From: Adiantum capillus-veneris
Lineage: Eukaryota > Streptophyta > Polypodiopsida > Polypodiales > Pteridaceae
Direction of reading: 5' to 3'
NCBI GenBank assembly: GCA_014529385.2
Contig: CM043959.1
Span: forward strand, 57,514,753-57,578,752
Length of the DNA: 64,000 nt
The translations under genes were made by a program, and so were the position numbers. Below are positions 42,693-55,144 of this stretch, one piece after another. Position 1 is the stretch's first letter. Each line of letters begins with the position of its first letter. The notes under the pieces are model-generated. The model saw nothing but the letters and a program-made list of their open reading frames with translations. It was not told the DNA's origin and searched no databases.

Positions 42693-43376
42693 AGAGGCGT
42701 AGACAACAGATTATTCGTCATCATCCATGTCAGTCAAGCCATAAGATGAGCAAAGGTCGTCTCAACACAACCATTGCAAACTCCTCATACAATCCATCTG
42801 GCTCAGTAGTGTGGGGTGGACAGTCATCACGATCATCATGCTCCGTACCCACTGATCCGTGGCCAATGAGAATCCTAAGCTCCAACACTCTTATTGGAGA
42901 CTTCCATTAGTGTAAATAGGAGACTTCCATATCTGCTTTGCACTAGGCCTGATGTCACTGTTGTTGATTGGGGTTGGTTTGAAGTGTGCCATTCCAGGGC
43001 TTTCGCCGGCAAAACCCTTGTGGGATGTAGAATGGTGAGGATGTAGAATCGTGAGGAGGGCTGAGAATGGTGAGAATCAGCTCCATGTTAGGGGTTTTGC
43101 CGAAAAAACCCCTGTGAGAATTTAGAATGTTGTATGGAAGAGAGCGCACGAGCAACCAACCCACACACACATACCCACCCTGCATACACATAAATGGTGA
43201 GGCTGGATACAAAGTCTGAGTCTGCAGGATGTGATGTCAGATTTGACTAACATGCATGTTCTTAAGTTTTGAATTTTCAATTTGGCCCATAAATAAGCAT
43301 CTTGTTTTGAAGAAATTTTTAATGTATGTAAGTTTAATATTTTTGTTGATATTCTTTTATTTGTTCTTTATGAAAG

Positions 43377-45540
43377 GCTTCTAGCTTTGGAAAGAGGACA
43401 AAAGGTTCACCCAAAGTCATATGCAAGAAGAGGAAATATGTTGCTAGCGAGGGTAGCAAGAAATCAGTTGAAAGCTGAAAATGCTCAGGCTAATCAACAA
43501 GTAGAAGACATTCAGGATGATCAAGGAGATAAAGAGGCCACCAATCATAAGGATGTAGATGGGGGTATCAAGGACAATGAGAAGGTGACAGATGACAAAG
43601 AGGTTGAGGAGGTTATCCCACAAGCTATTACCAGGCCTCAGGGCTTCAAGTTTATAGATAGTTTAACCTTGAATAAAGGATGTATACCCCCTATGATTCC
43701 TCTTTGTAGGTGTATGATAAATGAGAGAGTACGAGAGCTTAGAAGGGACCTTTCTCTACTTAAGAAGGTTTTTGAAGAAGAAGGGTACCTTAAGATGAAA
43801 GGTATGTTCATCTTATCCATAAATCTTCCAGATGGTTCAACTAGAGATGTTAATGAGTACATTACAAAAACTTGGGACAAGTATTGGCATATGGTTAACA
43901 AAGAGTTTGAGGATGAGCTTGAAAACAACGATCAATGGTCCATGTTGAAGGGGAAGATGTTCTTTTTCTAGGAAGTGAATCATTGAGCAGCCTCTTGGAT
44001 GGAGAGCATAAGCGAGGTCTCATGTAATGACAAGAAGAAACATGTGAGGGTTTTGGCACAATTTATTGTCCCTACCCAACAAGAGGAGTTAAGATTAATT
44101 GTTGCTCTTCAAAGATTGAACATGTAGTCTTATTTTCATTTGTACATTATATTTTGCTTTGTCTTTGTTTTAATGATACGTATTGAGGTAAATTTTTTAT
44201 GGTTTATTGTTTATGTAGAATGAATGAAGAAGCAATCATTAAGACCAACCTCAAAGACTACTTGTATCCTACAAGTACCATTTGTTTTTAGATGGGTCTC
44301 AAATCATTGAAATTTTTATTGAGGCTAAGCGAGTGTCAATGGAAAAAGCAAGGGCTTAAGAAGCACAATCAAGAAAGAGGGTTTGGTATCCTCTTACTTA
44401 GTCTATCCTTGGTCCCATGGTTTATGGGGTATGTACTTAAATTGTTAGGATTTGGTAAGATTCTAATAATCTTTTTGGTTCTTGATACATTTTATTGAAA
44501 TGGTGTGTGCAGAATAAATGGAAGTCTGATTTATAGGTAGCATTAAATAAGATACCTCTTACTTTGTCACAAGATTAGCATGTGAGGGTTGAGATTCAAG
44601 CAAAGAGGAATGTTGTTAAAGCTTACAATAGATGCATGACTTGGGTGAGTACTACACTCTATTAAAAGTATAATAATAAAATTTTTTATTTTTTTTTGGT
44701 TATAGTAGAATCTATCCATGGTGAATCGTGCTAATGGAGAAGAATGGTTTTTAATTTTATGGACTCTTCCTTTTGAGGATGAAAAATTGAGTTTTAGGTG
44801 GATCATGGAGAGCTTTGAGCCATTTTCATCACGAACAAAGAATGGGCATACACAAAAGGTAATAAAGCATCCTTCAAAAAACATGAACAATTCTTTAAAA
44901 TAAATTTGATACATGAAAAATTGGCTTTTTTATGTGTTGTTTCCATGGCTATGATAGATGAATGTATTCTATGCTTTGGCATTTCACAGGGCTGGAAGTA
45001 ATCCTTCATTTGATCATGAGAGTGCTTAAAAGGTTTGTGTGTCATTGTTTATTATTCAATGTGATTGTTTTTGCACTAAAATTCTTAAATGTTCATGCAT
45101 AGTTGCCTCATTTTCTTGTATGGTAAGTGGGGAGAGTCTTGCAACAAGATTCTCAATGGATATTATCAGTCAACACTACTTGCCATCGTCTGCTCACACA
45201 ACACATAATGGCAAGAGTGGTGGGTGGAGAGGCATGTTAGAGAGGAGTGTTGCCCATATGCTATTGTTTGTAGAGGCCTTGTGCCCTAAAATAGTACATG
45301 TTTGGAGCTTGGTGGTGGTACAAGGCCTTTATTAAAGGCGGCTATGCACACTTCTCATGGTTGCTTGGTCATGGAGAGTGATCTAGAGATATGCAAGGGT
45401 CTCCTTTTGTACAGGAGTACTATGTTTCTCCATAGGTTGTCAAGCTTGGAGATAGTGATGATAGCATTGATGATGTGGGGAATGATTTGGTTGTTAATGA
45501 TGTGCCTTCAAACTAGTGAGTTTGCTTTATTCATTATTTT
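43377..45540 (+). pseudogene. Intron-containing cargo gene of the Mutator-like element (decayed, unknown function)
   Basis: Six exon-like blocks on the plus strand have GT/AG borders: 43377-44123, 44219-44428, 44513-44644, 44709-44858, 44990-45032 and about 45121-45520. Exon 1 encodes a basic start, an acidic linker (43500-43620), then PMIPLCRCMINERVRELRRD, MFILSINLPDGSTRDVNEYI and WSMLKGKMFFF. Just after this the frame has ..EVNH and stops, at a place where a W-D-G-N-H-R motif would fit; that motif recalls ParB-like nucleases. It continues DKKKHVRVLAQFIVPTQQEELRLIVALQRLN. The last block reads EALCPKIVHVWSL and KAAMHTSHGCLVMESDLEIC, faintly like a SAM-binding methyltransferase core. Stops occur in most exons. 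Both functional hints are weak. Retained introns argue against an RNA-copied origin. Confidence 0.4.
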
Positions 45541-46988
45541 GTAGCACCTAATTTTTAATTTTTATGACATTATTATCTCATTGTGATTGATTGTGAGCTA
45601 CCTTGCTATGCAGAGGCAATGGCAAGGCACATGGCGATCACCTATTCATATGACCAACAACCACTCCTGCACGAGAGGTGAAGGCGAAGTTGTACCTTCA
45701 TTGATGACCATGCAAATTTGGAGTAGTCTTCTTTAGAGTTGATCTTATTTTGCATGATCACTTAGCTTCTTTTTGGGTGTGCAAAAACTTGATTCTAGCC
45801 ATGCAACTACTATTGTCTTTTAGTTTTATTGACTTTCAAACTTTGAGAAATATGTATTTCGGCAAAACATTGCCTAGACTTTTGGACTACATGAAGCTTG
45901 TTTTGTCTATGCAAACACTTGATTATGGGCTTGCAATATGCTATTGTCATTTGGTGTAGAGCGATGTTTTCTTTGAAGCCTCATAAAGATGTTACATATA
46001 TGGGCATAACAATGCCAAGACTAGTGGACAATATCGTTATTGTCAATATTCTTGTCATTCATTGATGATTGCTCAATATTAAGATGACACTAGCTAATTG
46101 TTTATTGCAAAATGTACTTTTTTCTTGTCACTCATTATTGAGTGCTCAAAATTGGGATGACATTAGGTTCTACTTCAAATAAATTAGAAGTATTGGCTGT
46201 GTGTGCAGGGTGCATATTTCCCCTCAAAAATGCCTCCTTCCATTCTCGGCCTCTTTTTATGATATCACGCTTGACAGTCGTGTAAAGTTCGTTCATAATG
46301 TGTGGGTATCACAAGTTTTGGAGCTATTTATTATGGCATGGGCTTTGTGAACTCATGGCCTTGTAACACTAGATGTCAAATTGAAAAGGCATATCTAGTT
46401 AAATTTTCATGACAATTGGAAACTTTTTGAAATTGTATGATTGCTTCAAAATCCTCATGTGAGGTCTCTCATAAGGAGAGAATGTTTTTTGTAAAATAGT
46501 CCATTATACAAACAAGAATCTTGCCGATTCTTTAATGGAAAATACATGAACTTGACATAGTGCTTAGATAGGGTTACACACACATATGCAAGGTGGAGTG
46601 GTGACCCCTTGATCCTAGTGATTAGTAAGTATATGAACGCATGAAAGTTTGTTCTGACATATACACATGCATATATATTGGATTAGCTGTACATGTGATG
46701 TCTATGAGGTTTGCTAAAAATTGTTGATTTGTCTCATCATTTCATTTTACAATTCCCTCCATGAGTTAGTCAGTCCACTTCTGAAGATGTCTAATTATGC
46801 GTATCTAAATAATTATCCACATCAAGGTGGAGCGGTGACCCCTTGATGATTTGATCATTTGATCATTTGATGCTAGTGATCCTTGCAAGATATAGAACTA
46901 TAAATTATGTAGAACTTTTAAAAAAAACATTGTTTAAGCTCACTACAAGTTAAGAAATATGCACGCACACATGCACATATATGCGTGC

Positions 46989-47021
<33 letters not shown>

Positions 47022-47104
47022 TACACTCACACATAGATATATATTTTCATATAGAAACATACATAAATTTCTCACTTTTATATGTTTCTTGATTAATTCT
47101 CTTG
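45541..47104. other. Non-genic right part of Mutator-like element
   Basis: No gene is recognised. A short block, AAGGTGGAGYGGTGACCCCTTGAT, occurs at 46590-46613 and 46824-46847. An AC microsatellite lies at 46987-47013. Confidence 0.6.
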
Positions 47105-47147
47105 CTCGTGTTGCTCATGAAATTATGCTCGCATGATTGACGTACTC
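47105..47147 (-). repeat. Right terminal inverted repeat of Mutator-like element
   Basis: It is the inverted partner of 37020-37062, with the identical 12-bp core ATTATGCTCGCA at 47122-47133. Confidence 0.75.
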
Positions 47148-47156
47148 ATATTTTCT

Positions 47157-47626
47157 TGCAAGGGTATGCTGATGCAGATATGGCAGGTGACAAAGATATT
47201 CAAAGGAGTACTACTAGCTATGTTTTCACAATTGGAGGCACAACATTAAGTTGGGCTTCAAAGCTATAGAAAGTGGTCTCACTATGTAGCAATGATGGAG
47301 GCAATCAAAGAGATTTTATGGCTTCATAGATTCTTAGAGAAGCTTGGATAGAAGAAATACAATTGTGTCTTGTATAGTGGTAGTCAAAGTGCCATTCATC
47401 TTGCAAAGAATTCAACCTTTCACTCAAGGACAAAGCACATTGAGGTGAGATATCACTTCATACGTACTCGTTTGGAAGAGGGACAACTAAAGCATGTTTA
47501 CAAAGGTGGCCAACAAGAAGAAGTTGAGATTTCTTTCATCTTCAATCGGCATTTAAGGATAAGAAGCCAGGATGGAAATCAATCACAGGTTTGGTATTGG
47601 AGATCAGTCTCCAAGTGGGAGATTGT
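47157..47626 (+). pseudogene. Copia RNase H, right of Mutator-like insert
   Basis: The Copia frame resumes with [37 protein letters not shown], a stop, then after small indels YSGSQSAIHLAKNSTFHSRTKHIEVRYHFIRTRLEEGQLKHVYKG. These are the RNase H core and end of Ty1/Copia pol. A stop at about 47268 and a disrupted STTEAEY-like region show decay. It leads directly to a purine tract (AAGTGGGAGAT) and the LTR. It is a relative of the copy cut by Gypsy-I at 9636. Confidence 0.88.
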
Positions 47627-48319
47627 TAAGTGTGGAGCCTAATTTACCCCTTGTAATTTTTAGTCTTAAAAACGCACATTTGTAAGGTCCCCGTTATGAG
47701 GAGAATCCATTCTGCATAAGAAAAATCATTCGGCAAAAAATAATAAAAAATTTATGAGTGGACTGTGGTTGAAAAGTGGTTAGAAAATGGCCGATTGGTT
47801 GGCCGGTGGTTGGAATTCAATGGTCGATAGCCTATGGCCGAATTTAATGACTGGTGGTTGAATTCTAGGTGGACTTGTCTTCTCAAGGGCATCCACACAT
47901 GGATGCATTGGAGAGTCCAACTTGGACTTGACACAAGGGCGTCTACACATAGTTGTCTCTCATGAGAGGGTGTTACCCATTTGGCCAATAAAAGGAGGTC
48001 CTTTCTACACACAAAATGCATTGTGAAGTTGATGAAACAAGGTGTATGTGAGGTGGTGAGAGTGAAGCAAGGCAGGAGCTCCATTAAGGGTATAATACCT
48101 TTGTAACATACTTCTAGTTTGAAGTACTAAAGCCATTGAGTGGCTGCTTTCCATGGACATAGCTCACATTGGGGGAACCACGTATATTGTGTGTGATCTC
48201 TCTCTCTCTCTACTCTATAATGTCTTGTGTATAAAAATGAAAACTCTAATCTCTACTTAGCTACGTCTTATTAAGTAAAATACTCTAATCTCTACTTAGC
48301 TACGTCCTATTTCCTAACA
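47624..48319 (+). repeat. Copia 3' LTR, copy 2
   Basis: It starts TGTTAAGTGTGG and ends TTCCTAACA with the TGTTA/TAACA inverted repeat of copy 1. The TATA box is altered to CAATAAAAGG near 47986. The TCTAATCTCTACTTAGCTAC block near the end is duplicated. Confidence 0.87.
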
Positions 48320-50680
48320 CACTGGCTGCAATCTCCTTTGTGCAAGAGTGAGAATTTCCTTCTTGCAGGTATTTATTTATAGGTTTACTGAATGCTGAAA
48401 ATGAAAACGGACTATTAGCTCAAACATAATAATGACCATAGCTCATAAACATGTTATTCTTTTGCACAGTCCATAGTTCACCTATGCTTTTTCCACCTGC
48501 TTCAATAAATAAGTATTTATCAAACTCCATTACAGATTCCATCATAGGAAACTTGATATGGATAAGGAAAATTTATGCATCAAAATAGTTTGGGCAATAT
48601 TGTTGCGCAACTAGAAAAACCCTTCGTGTTCCCTTGGCAATTTGAAACCCTTGGTCAAATTTTAAAAAGAAACGACTTAAATCATTATGTAGCTGAGACC
48701 AAGAAAGGATATCGTTCTACCAATAGTGATTGTATATAGATTGGTATGATGCACTTAGTCACTACCCTTTGGTAGTTGAGAAGGTCATTCTGATTTTTTC
48801 ATTCACAAGTCAGGTCATACCCAAAAAATATGCTTCTATAGACACACGTGATGCTAATATGAAGTAGGAGATCCTCTCAAGTTGGAATCATATTTGCAAA
48901 TAGATCTTTGAAACAATCATGCCTCCCCATTGAAAGAAGATAAAGATTCCCAAAACTCAAAGCATGTAGTCATAGTGGGTATTCTTAGGTTTTGTTGAAT
49001 ATGCCTTGCATAGCATAATGTAAAAAAGAAATTCCATGTCTCGAGGGTCTCATAGAAGAGTCATGTAGCACATGAACTAGCTCCTTTTACTCAATAGCAA
49101 TTGAGACTGGTATATTTGCTTGTGCTTGTTGCATATGATTGCATCAACGGGCACTCTATATCATAGGCTATATGCACAAGGTGCATGCATCACATGTGTT
49201 CACTTTCTTCTATACCAAGCATGCATGGCCTAGCGATCAAGTAACTAGTTCACGTGCTACATGAATATCTATGAGAGCCTTTGGACATGCAATTTCTTGT
49301 TTACATCACAGTATGCCATGCATGATACACAAGCTCAAAAATAAAATCAACCTTGTCGATCAAATTGACAAATAATCAACATTGGTGAGTCGTAAGTGGT
49401 AGTGGAAGCATAAAAAGTACTTGCAATTAATGCATGTCATAATTGCAATGACAAAACATACCTGAGATTAGCCGATGCTGAGAGCAGATGCACATGATGT
49501 TCACTGTAGAACCTTAATGACATAATGGGATTTGACTGGCTCCTCGGCCATAGAATCATAAAATAGGCATAATAAGAATCATGCCCGCTTCCTCCAATTA
49601 GAAAAACATCCCATTCTGATTGGCCAAGACTTGGAAGGGCTTCCTCTTGGAAACCACTACATGACTACCTTATGAACATTTTGAGTAGTCTACATAAAAA
49701 CTAAAAAATGCCTTGATAGTCCATTAGCATCGTGAACTAAATGTACTTACCATTAGCATCACAAAGATTAATCAATGCAACATGGAAATTTTAATTGCTT
49801 CAACTTTGCATGGATGCATCATATAGATGGAGATGTGTAGAACGCATTGTTTCCATGCACACATAAAAAGGTACAAATGAAAATGGATGTGCTTTGACAC
49901 ACAAATCTCGTACTACCTCTTCCAAGTTTCCATGAAAGTTAGAAAAACATAAAAAAACTGTGTGCATGCAATGCACGAGCATGTAGCATTGTGCAAAAAC
50001 TCTCTGTGAGAGAAGAACATACACATGCATGTCTCATGAAAACAAGAAAAAAAATCTCATGGCATCACAAAAGTGTGCAAAAATTGCACATGCCTAAGCA
50101 AGAGTCTCAACACAAAAATTCTTGAATTCACAACATATTTGCTTACATGCATGGGCATGCAAGAGTAAGAGTGAAAAATTCAACACATAGAGGTTGTTTT
50201 GTCTCAAGAAAGTGCAACACACACTACATGAAAGCTCTAAATGATGTCGGTTATGTAGATTTGTGAAAGAAGCTCTTACCATAAGTAAAAACAAGGAAAA
50301 ACGCACTTGGTAGATCTTGAAGCGTCCATAGAGTACTTTCCTCTATGCATCTCAAAGCGCATTTTGGATGCCACAAAAACTTAAAAAGGGGTTAAACTCT
50401 TGGATGCTTGATGGAAAAGCTAATGTTGGTATCATGAGTATGACTCCACAACGAGTTCTATAAAAGCAGCCTGAAAACCACGATCATGTGCATGACGCTT
50501 GCACAAGCCCAAACATGGTAAATAACCATGCTTTGATACCATTGACAGGTCTGGGCTCCTACTGCATGCTCATTCCACCTGAACATATTACTTTTATAGT
50601 CCCTTGGCCCTCTCCTATAAGAGACCCCTTGACATCCATGAATAATTTAGGGCCTTGATTTCCCTAGTCCTACCATAGGC
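48320..50680. other. Non-genic stretch after Copia copy 2
   Basis: No supported gene. Minus-strand ORFs at 49800-50030 and 50094-50306 have no recognisable content. GCTTTGATACCA at 50530 resembles a degenerate tRNA-iMet site on the minus strand, but no gag follows it. Confidence 0.5.
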
Positions 50681-50681
50681 C

Positions 50682-50760
50682 TGACATGTGGATTGCCTAT
50701 AAATAGACATACAACTAGGTGGAGAGCTAGGATTTATAGCCACTTGGCCTTTCACTAGTA
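50682..50760 (+). repeat. LTR fragment related to the one at 55964
   Basis: ATGTGGATTGCCTATAAATA and CTAGGTGGAGAGC match CATGGATTGCCTATAAATA and CTAGGTGGAGAGC at 55992-56034. At the second site the block follows a polypurine tract, so this is a piece of the same LTR family including its TATA box. Confidence 0.6.
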
Positions 50761-52658
50761 TTAGAGCTAATTTTGACTCTCTTGTATGCTTGCAAGGCAT
50801 AGTGCAAGGAGCCGTGGAGAAGAAGATGTCAAGCCGCAGTGGGAAACTACACTTGTACACCCTCTTCGGGTAATGTCAACTTGCACAAAATGGCTCTTTC
50901 TCTATCTTTGTGCATTTGCACCAGCTCAAGGAGATTTTTTGACATTGCATCTTCCTCTCCATCTTGCTATAGTGCAAGCTCTCTTTCTTCTCCTCCTTGC
51001 ACTATCTACAAGCTTGTCATGGCCATGTGTGAAGCTTTGATTTCACACTGAAGTTAAATTTTTTTTGCCAAAGTTCATTGCCAAGCACCAATTCCCACCT
51101 ACTACACCCAGACGGCTTCCCATACAAGGTTCCTAGCTTCCCATTCCCAAGTCCCAACCCAACAACATAGTTCAGCAAGGGAAGTTGTAGCCCGAAAATG
51201 CAGTCCAACAAGAGGATTTAATTTTGACATTGGAGATTAAATCTCAAAGCGTGGCGTTCCCACATAGACAAGGCATTGAAACTCTCAAAGTTGGTCTTGA
51301 AACCTCTTCATCAGTTTGGAATGAAAACCTTGAAGGCTTCTAGCCTTCAAAACCTTTTGCAGCTTGTCAAATGACAGCAATTCAAACCTTCATGTCTCAT
51401 GGAGGTTCTTGATTGGGAATTTCAAGTTCACAACTTTGAAGCTACTTCAAGCTATTTGATGGCTTCTTCTAACTCTTTCACACTGTTATTTGAGATAAAA
51501 TTTTAAAAGCACTCAAGGCCATCATCTTCACACCATTTAACATGGTTTTAATTTTGACATCAAAAATCAAATCACACTTGTGGCTTAGAGTTGGCATGGC
51601 AATTTGCATCTCGACTATGGTTGCTCTTTTGCCCTTGCTCTCTACGTTTGCAAAATGGCTTCTATCCAAGGTTTTTATTTATTTATTTTTAGCCAAGCAC
51701 TATTCGATGAATTTTGTGTTTTGGCTCGCTTGGATCTTCTCGAAAATCAACTTTTTGATTTTGAACTCTCCCCATGTATATCCACTCCTCCTTCCAAGAG
51801 TGTGTTGGATATTCTCAAGGATGATAATAGTTTGTCTCAAGCAAAAGAATATGTTGCATGATGTGATTTTTAAAATTTTGAAAACCGTTTTGTAAGTTGG
51901 CAATACATGCAACAATTACTAGCCACTCATTGGAGACACCTACTAAGTTATTAAACTCTTTTTTCACAAAGGAGGCAAAAAATATTCTGCTTCTTGTCGC
52001 CTAAGGGGTTGTGTTCTCTACCATACAATCAGCTCCAGCAATGAATTAGTAGCAAGTGGTAACAATCTCTACCATAATGGCCACGAAGAGACTGTTGATC
52101 ACAAATTTTAAGCGAGAAAAGTGCAAAAACTATGTTTCAATTTTTTGGGACCGCACCAAAAAAGCATTGTCCCCACGCCCTCAATTAAGTAGCAGTCGTG
52201 ATCTGCAAGTCACATATTAGGTATCTAATTTTTCAATTATTTGTATATGATGTATCAAACTAATAGATACAACACAAGTAGCTAAGAAATTGCAAAAGTT
52301 CTTCTCCAAAGGTTTTGTATATAAGTCTGGTTAATCTTTTCTAGCTAATTTGATTCTCCTTATTGGGCACCTCTCTTTTGTAAACATTGCATTGTGTGCC
52401 CTTCTAGTCTACACTTTTTTGGAGGGCAAGTCCCATTGAAAGGCATACTCATTTATTAAATATCTCATTGCACGTTTTGCATGGCATAAAGTATAGTTGC
52501 TCAAGGAGCTAGCTACTCAAGGAACTATTTATTACAATCCATTTTTGGTGGATTAGATCTTATGCTAAGATGATTGTAATGTGGGAAATATAATCATGGA
52601 TCCTACAACTATCTATATGAAAATGTTGCAACTAAAATGGATTTTTGACTTAAGAAGG

Positions 52659-52925
52659 TTGTGCAATTAATTGTTGTTGTAATGAGGGAGCAAGGCTTTG
52701 TAAGAAACCTAGGACACTCAAGTTGTCAATTCATTAATGCATATTTAAAACTATGTAGTTAATCATTGTAATTGGGAAGCAAGGCCCCGCAAGAACCTAG
52801 GACACTCAAGTTGTCATTTCATTAATTCATATTGCTGATTGTGCATTTAATAATTTTAATGGTGGAGAAAGGCTTTGTAAGAACCCTAGGTCACTCAAGT
52901 TGTTAGTTCATTAATGCATATTGCA
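52659..52925 (+). repeat. Three diverged tandem units of about 90 bp
   Basis: Each unit holds GCAAGGC/AAAGGC, GTAAGAA, CCTAGGACACTCAAGTTGT and TTCATTAATGCATATT in the same order (about 52659, 52750 and 52838). Confidence 0.8.
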
Positions 52926-54488
52926 TATTTGGAAGGTTACTGTATATGATCGGCTATTGCAGAAGTGTCGGCATGTACCCGGCCAAGGGGATGATAATTG
53001 GTACATAAGCTGGGTTCTATGTTTGTCACAATCCATGGCTATGAGCCAATTTCCAGGTAAGATCTTGTGATGAATACGATTCACAAAACATAGTCACTTG
53101 TTGACTATTAAAACCAATCCTATCAACTTTGGCAAGAGATCAAAAGTACACATGGAATCTTAGTTGTAGAGATAAGGATTCTCATCTATGTGGTCTCTCA
53201 TATTTACTAGCCAATACTTTCATATTTAGTTTATAGGTCACAAAAAATGGGGGATCAATAGAAGCAAGGATTGTGGGTGATGCACCTTTATCTTCTTTGT
53301 TCTGTAGAGCCCTTCCAATTCGATAAGTATATGGTACTTTTCCTTGGTACATAATTTGGTTTTTAATGCTTCAATTGAGCCATCTAAGTGGGATGCATAT
53401 TCTACAATGCTTTAATTCCCTTAGATCGTTATGTCCATGACCAAGTTTTTTTTTTGGCCTACCAACACAATTATGAGTATCTTGAATTCTATTGACTCAG
53501 ATACATCTTTTTTTGTCACCAAGCACCCTAGGTGTATCAAACCTAGTGTTTGCCAAAGGCTTTTGTTCGAGGTTGCATGGTAACTTATTGATAGATTATG
53601 TACATCATAGCAAATTCCAACCAAGGGGTTTGTGTTGCCAAGCAATACCAAGGGTTTTGGACCAAATAATACCAAGGGTTTTTCAAGTTGTGAAACACTA
53701 TTGACCAAATGGTTTTGATGCAAGTGACATGGTCAAGCATCACTACATGGTCAAAGTTATAAGAAAATCTAGAGGTTAGCATACTTGTTACTTTTTTTAT
53801 CATGGAATTGTAGGGTCCACTTTAGGTATTTTATACTCTTTTGTGGTCACATCTCTTAAGACACTCATAGGCCTACAAGGTGGCGATCATTTTTTGGCAC
53901 ATCTAGGAACTCGTGGAGTTTGGTTCAGCTAGTGTGGATCAAGGTTTATGAGGGTCCTTGTCACTCTTGTCACTGGGTATTTCCAATTATCTCCACATAG
54001 GTACTTCTTGTATTTGATGGATTCCACTTGTACTGATATCAAAATCTCAGACATATTCCACATGTAGAGAATATGAGTCTTTGGGACTGACACTGGCATG
54101 TGTTTCCTTCATCATGTGTCATGATAGAGTCCCTAGTTGTTGACCAATTCCCTATTTAGACCACTGCAAGCATGCAATATCAAAAACAATTTTGGTGGCA
54201 AAAAATTGTTTGCCCTAGTAAGACTTGTTAATGTTACAAGTGCTATAAAACCATTAATGGATGGTTGTTTCAAGGTTTTTTAAGCTGCAGTTTTACATAC
54301 CTAATATGCATATAGCAAATAGTTATACCTAATATTTATGTCCTGTTAATGAAAAAGTTTAATTGTTTGTACCTAGATATGATTTATGCTTACATTCTAT
54401 CATAGTCCAAATGTTTTAGCAAGGCTATAAATTAATTGCATTGGGAAGCATCTAGTTATTTTTTTTGTATAGCTATTAACACATTTTA

Positions 54489-54535
54489 TTCCCTTATAAT
54501 TCATGTATGTTATTCCCTTATAATTCATGTATGTT
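54489..54535 (+). repeat. 23-bp tandem duplication
   Basis: ATTCCCTTATAATTCATGTA plus TGT occurs twice in succession. Confidence 0.9.
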
Positions 54536-55144
54536 ATGAGCATAACATCCGCCATAAGCATTGGCAACTACAAATCATTAGTCATGGAAATGCAAGCTCA
54601 ACTATGTTTTTTCTAAATGAATGCACACTAGGTGTTTTGGGCCCTAGTGTTTAGCAATGGTATATTTGCAATGGCATGCAATTTCATGCATTTGATAGCT
54701 TATGAAGCTCTTTATCCACAACAAGTGCATTATCTGTGGTCTACCAACCACCATACTCGGGGGGTTCACTATGTGTAAAACTACCATATCACGTGCGTTC
54801 GAGACATGTTTGTAAAACCCCTTATCTGTTAATTTTGTTAAGAATATAGTGTATCCTTTTCTTTTAAAATCTGTAGGTTTTTTTCAAATTTGAAAAAATA
54901 ACACCCTTTTGTATATATATTTATGTAAGTTTCAAGAACTTTAAATACCCTTCTGTTGAACTCACGTGATGGGTTACATTTTTATCACGTGACCTACCCA
55001 GGCCACCATATGAGGTCATGGCTTAGTATGGGTGCTTGTAGATAGGTTGGCTAGACTTCGTAATTTTATTCCACCCTAGTCCACTATATAATATCTAAAG
55101 TTAACCAATTTGGTTGTTGGTTTTTTGTCCACCAATATTGTGAG

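Larger units (their letters stand above)
41459..43112. repeat. Palindrome family in the intergenic zone of the Mutator-like element
   Basis: Five copies of a hairpin built from GGGGTTTTGCC and its reverse complement lie at 41554-41579, 41911-41934, 42111-42134, 42996-43018 and 43090-43112. The flanks are also repeated: AAAAACRTGACCAGGTAC before and CCTATCAGCATAG after the first ones, and AGTGTGCCATTC before the third and fourth. At 41459-41505 the same flanks occur without the hairpin. Confidence 0.8.
37020..47147. mobile_element. Mutator-like DNA transposon, 10.1 kb
   Basis: ATATTTTCT flanks the insert at 37011-37019 and 47148-47156, a 9-bp target duplication of the Mutator superfamily length. 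Inverted ends share TGCGAGCATAAT at 37034-37045 and, inverted, at 47122-47133, each exactly 14 bp from its end. The next ~15 bp also match (CCCACGAGCAAGACG and TTCATGAGCAACACG). Removing the insert and one 9-bp copy leaves the Copia frame continuous (GGTDIF then LQGYADAD). It carries a decayed transposase on the minus strand, a divergent intron-bearing gene on the plus strand and a repeat-rich zone between them. Confidence 0.85.
50761..55144. other. Non-genic stretch with short repeats
   Basis: No gene recognised. ORFs near 51542-51895 are rich in Leu/Phe/Ile and look like chance reads of AT-rich DNA. Direct repeats lie at 52659-52925 and 54489-54535. Confidence 0.5.

Noticed and set aside
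50530-50541. Possible minus-strand tRNA-iMet primer site (TGGTATCAAAGC)
   Set aside because: It has a mismatch, and no gag or other internal sequence follows on that strand before the Copia LTR at 48319.
51542-51895. 117-codon hydrophobic ORF
   Set aside because: Leu/Phe/Ile-rich, with another ORF overlapping in a second frame; no motif, and AT-rich DNA explains it.
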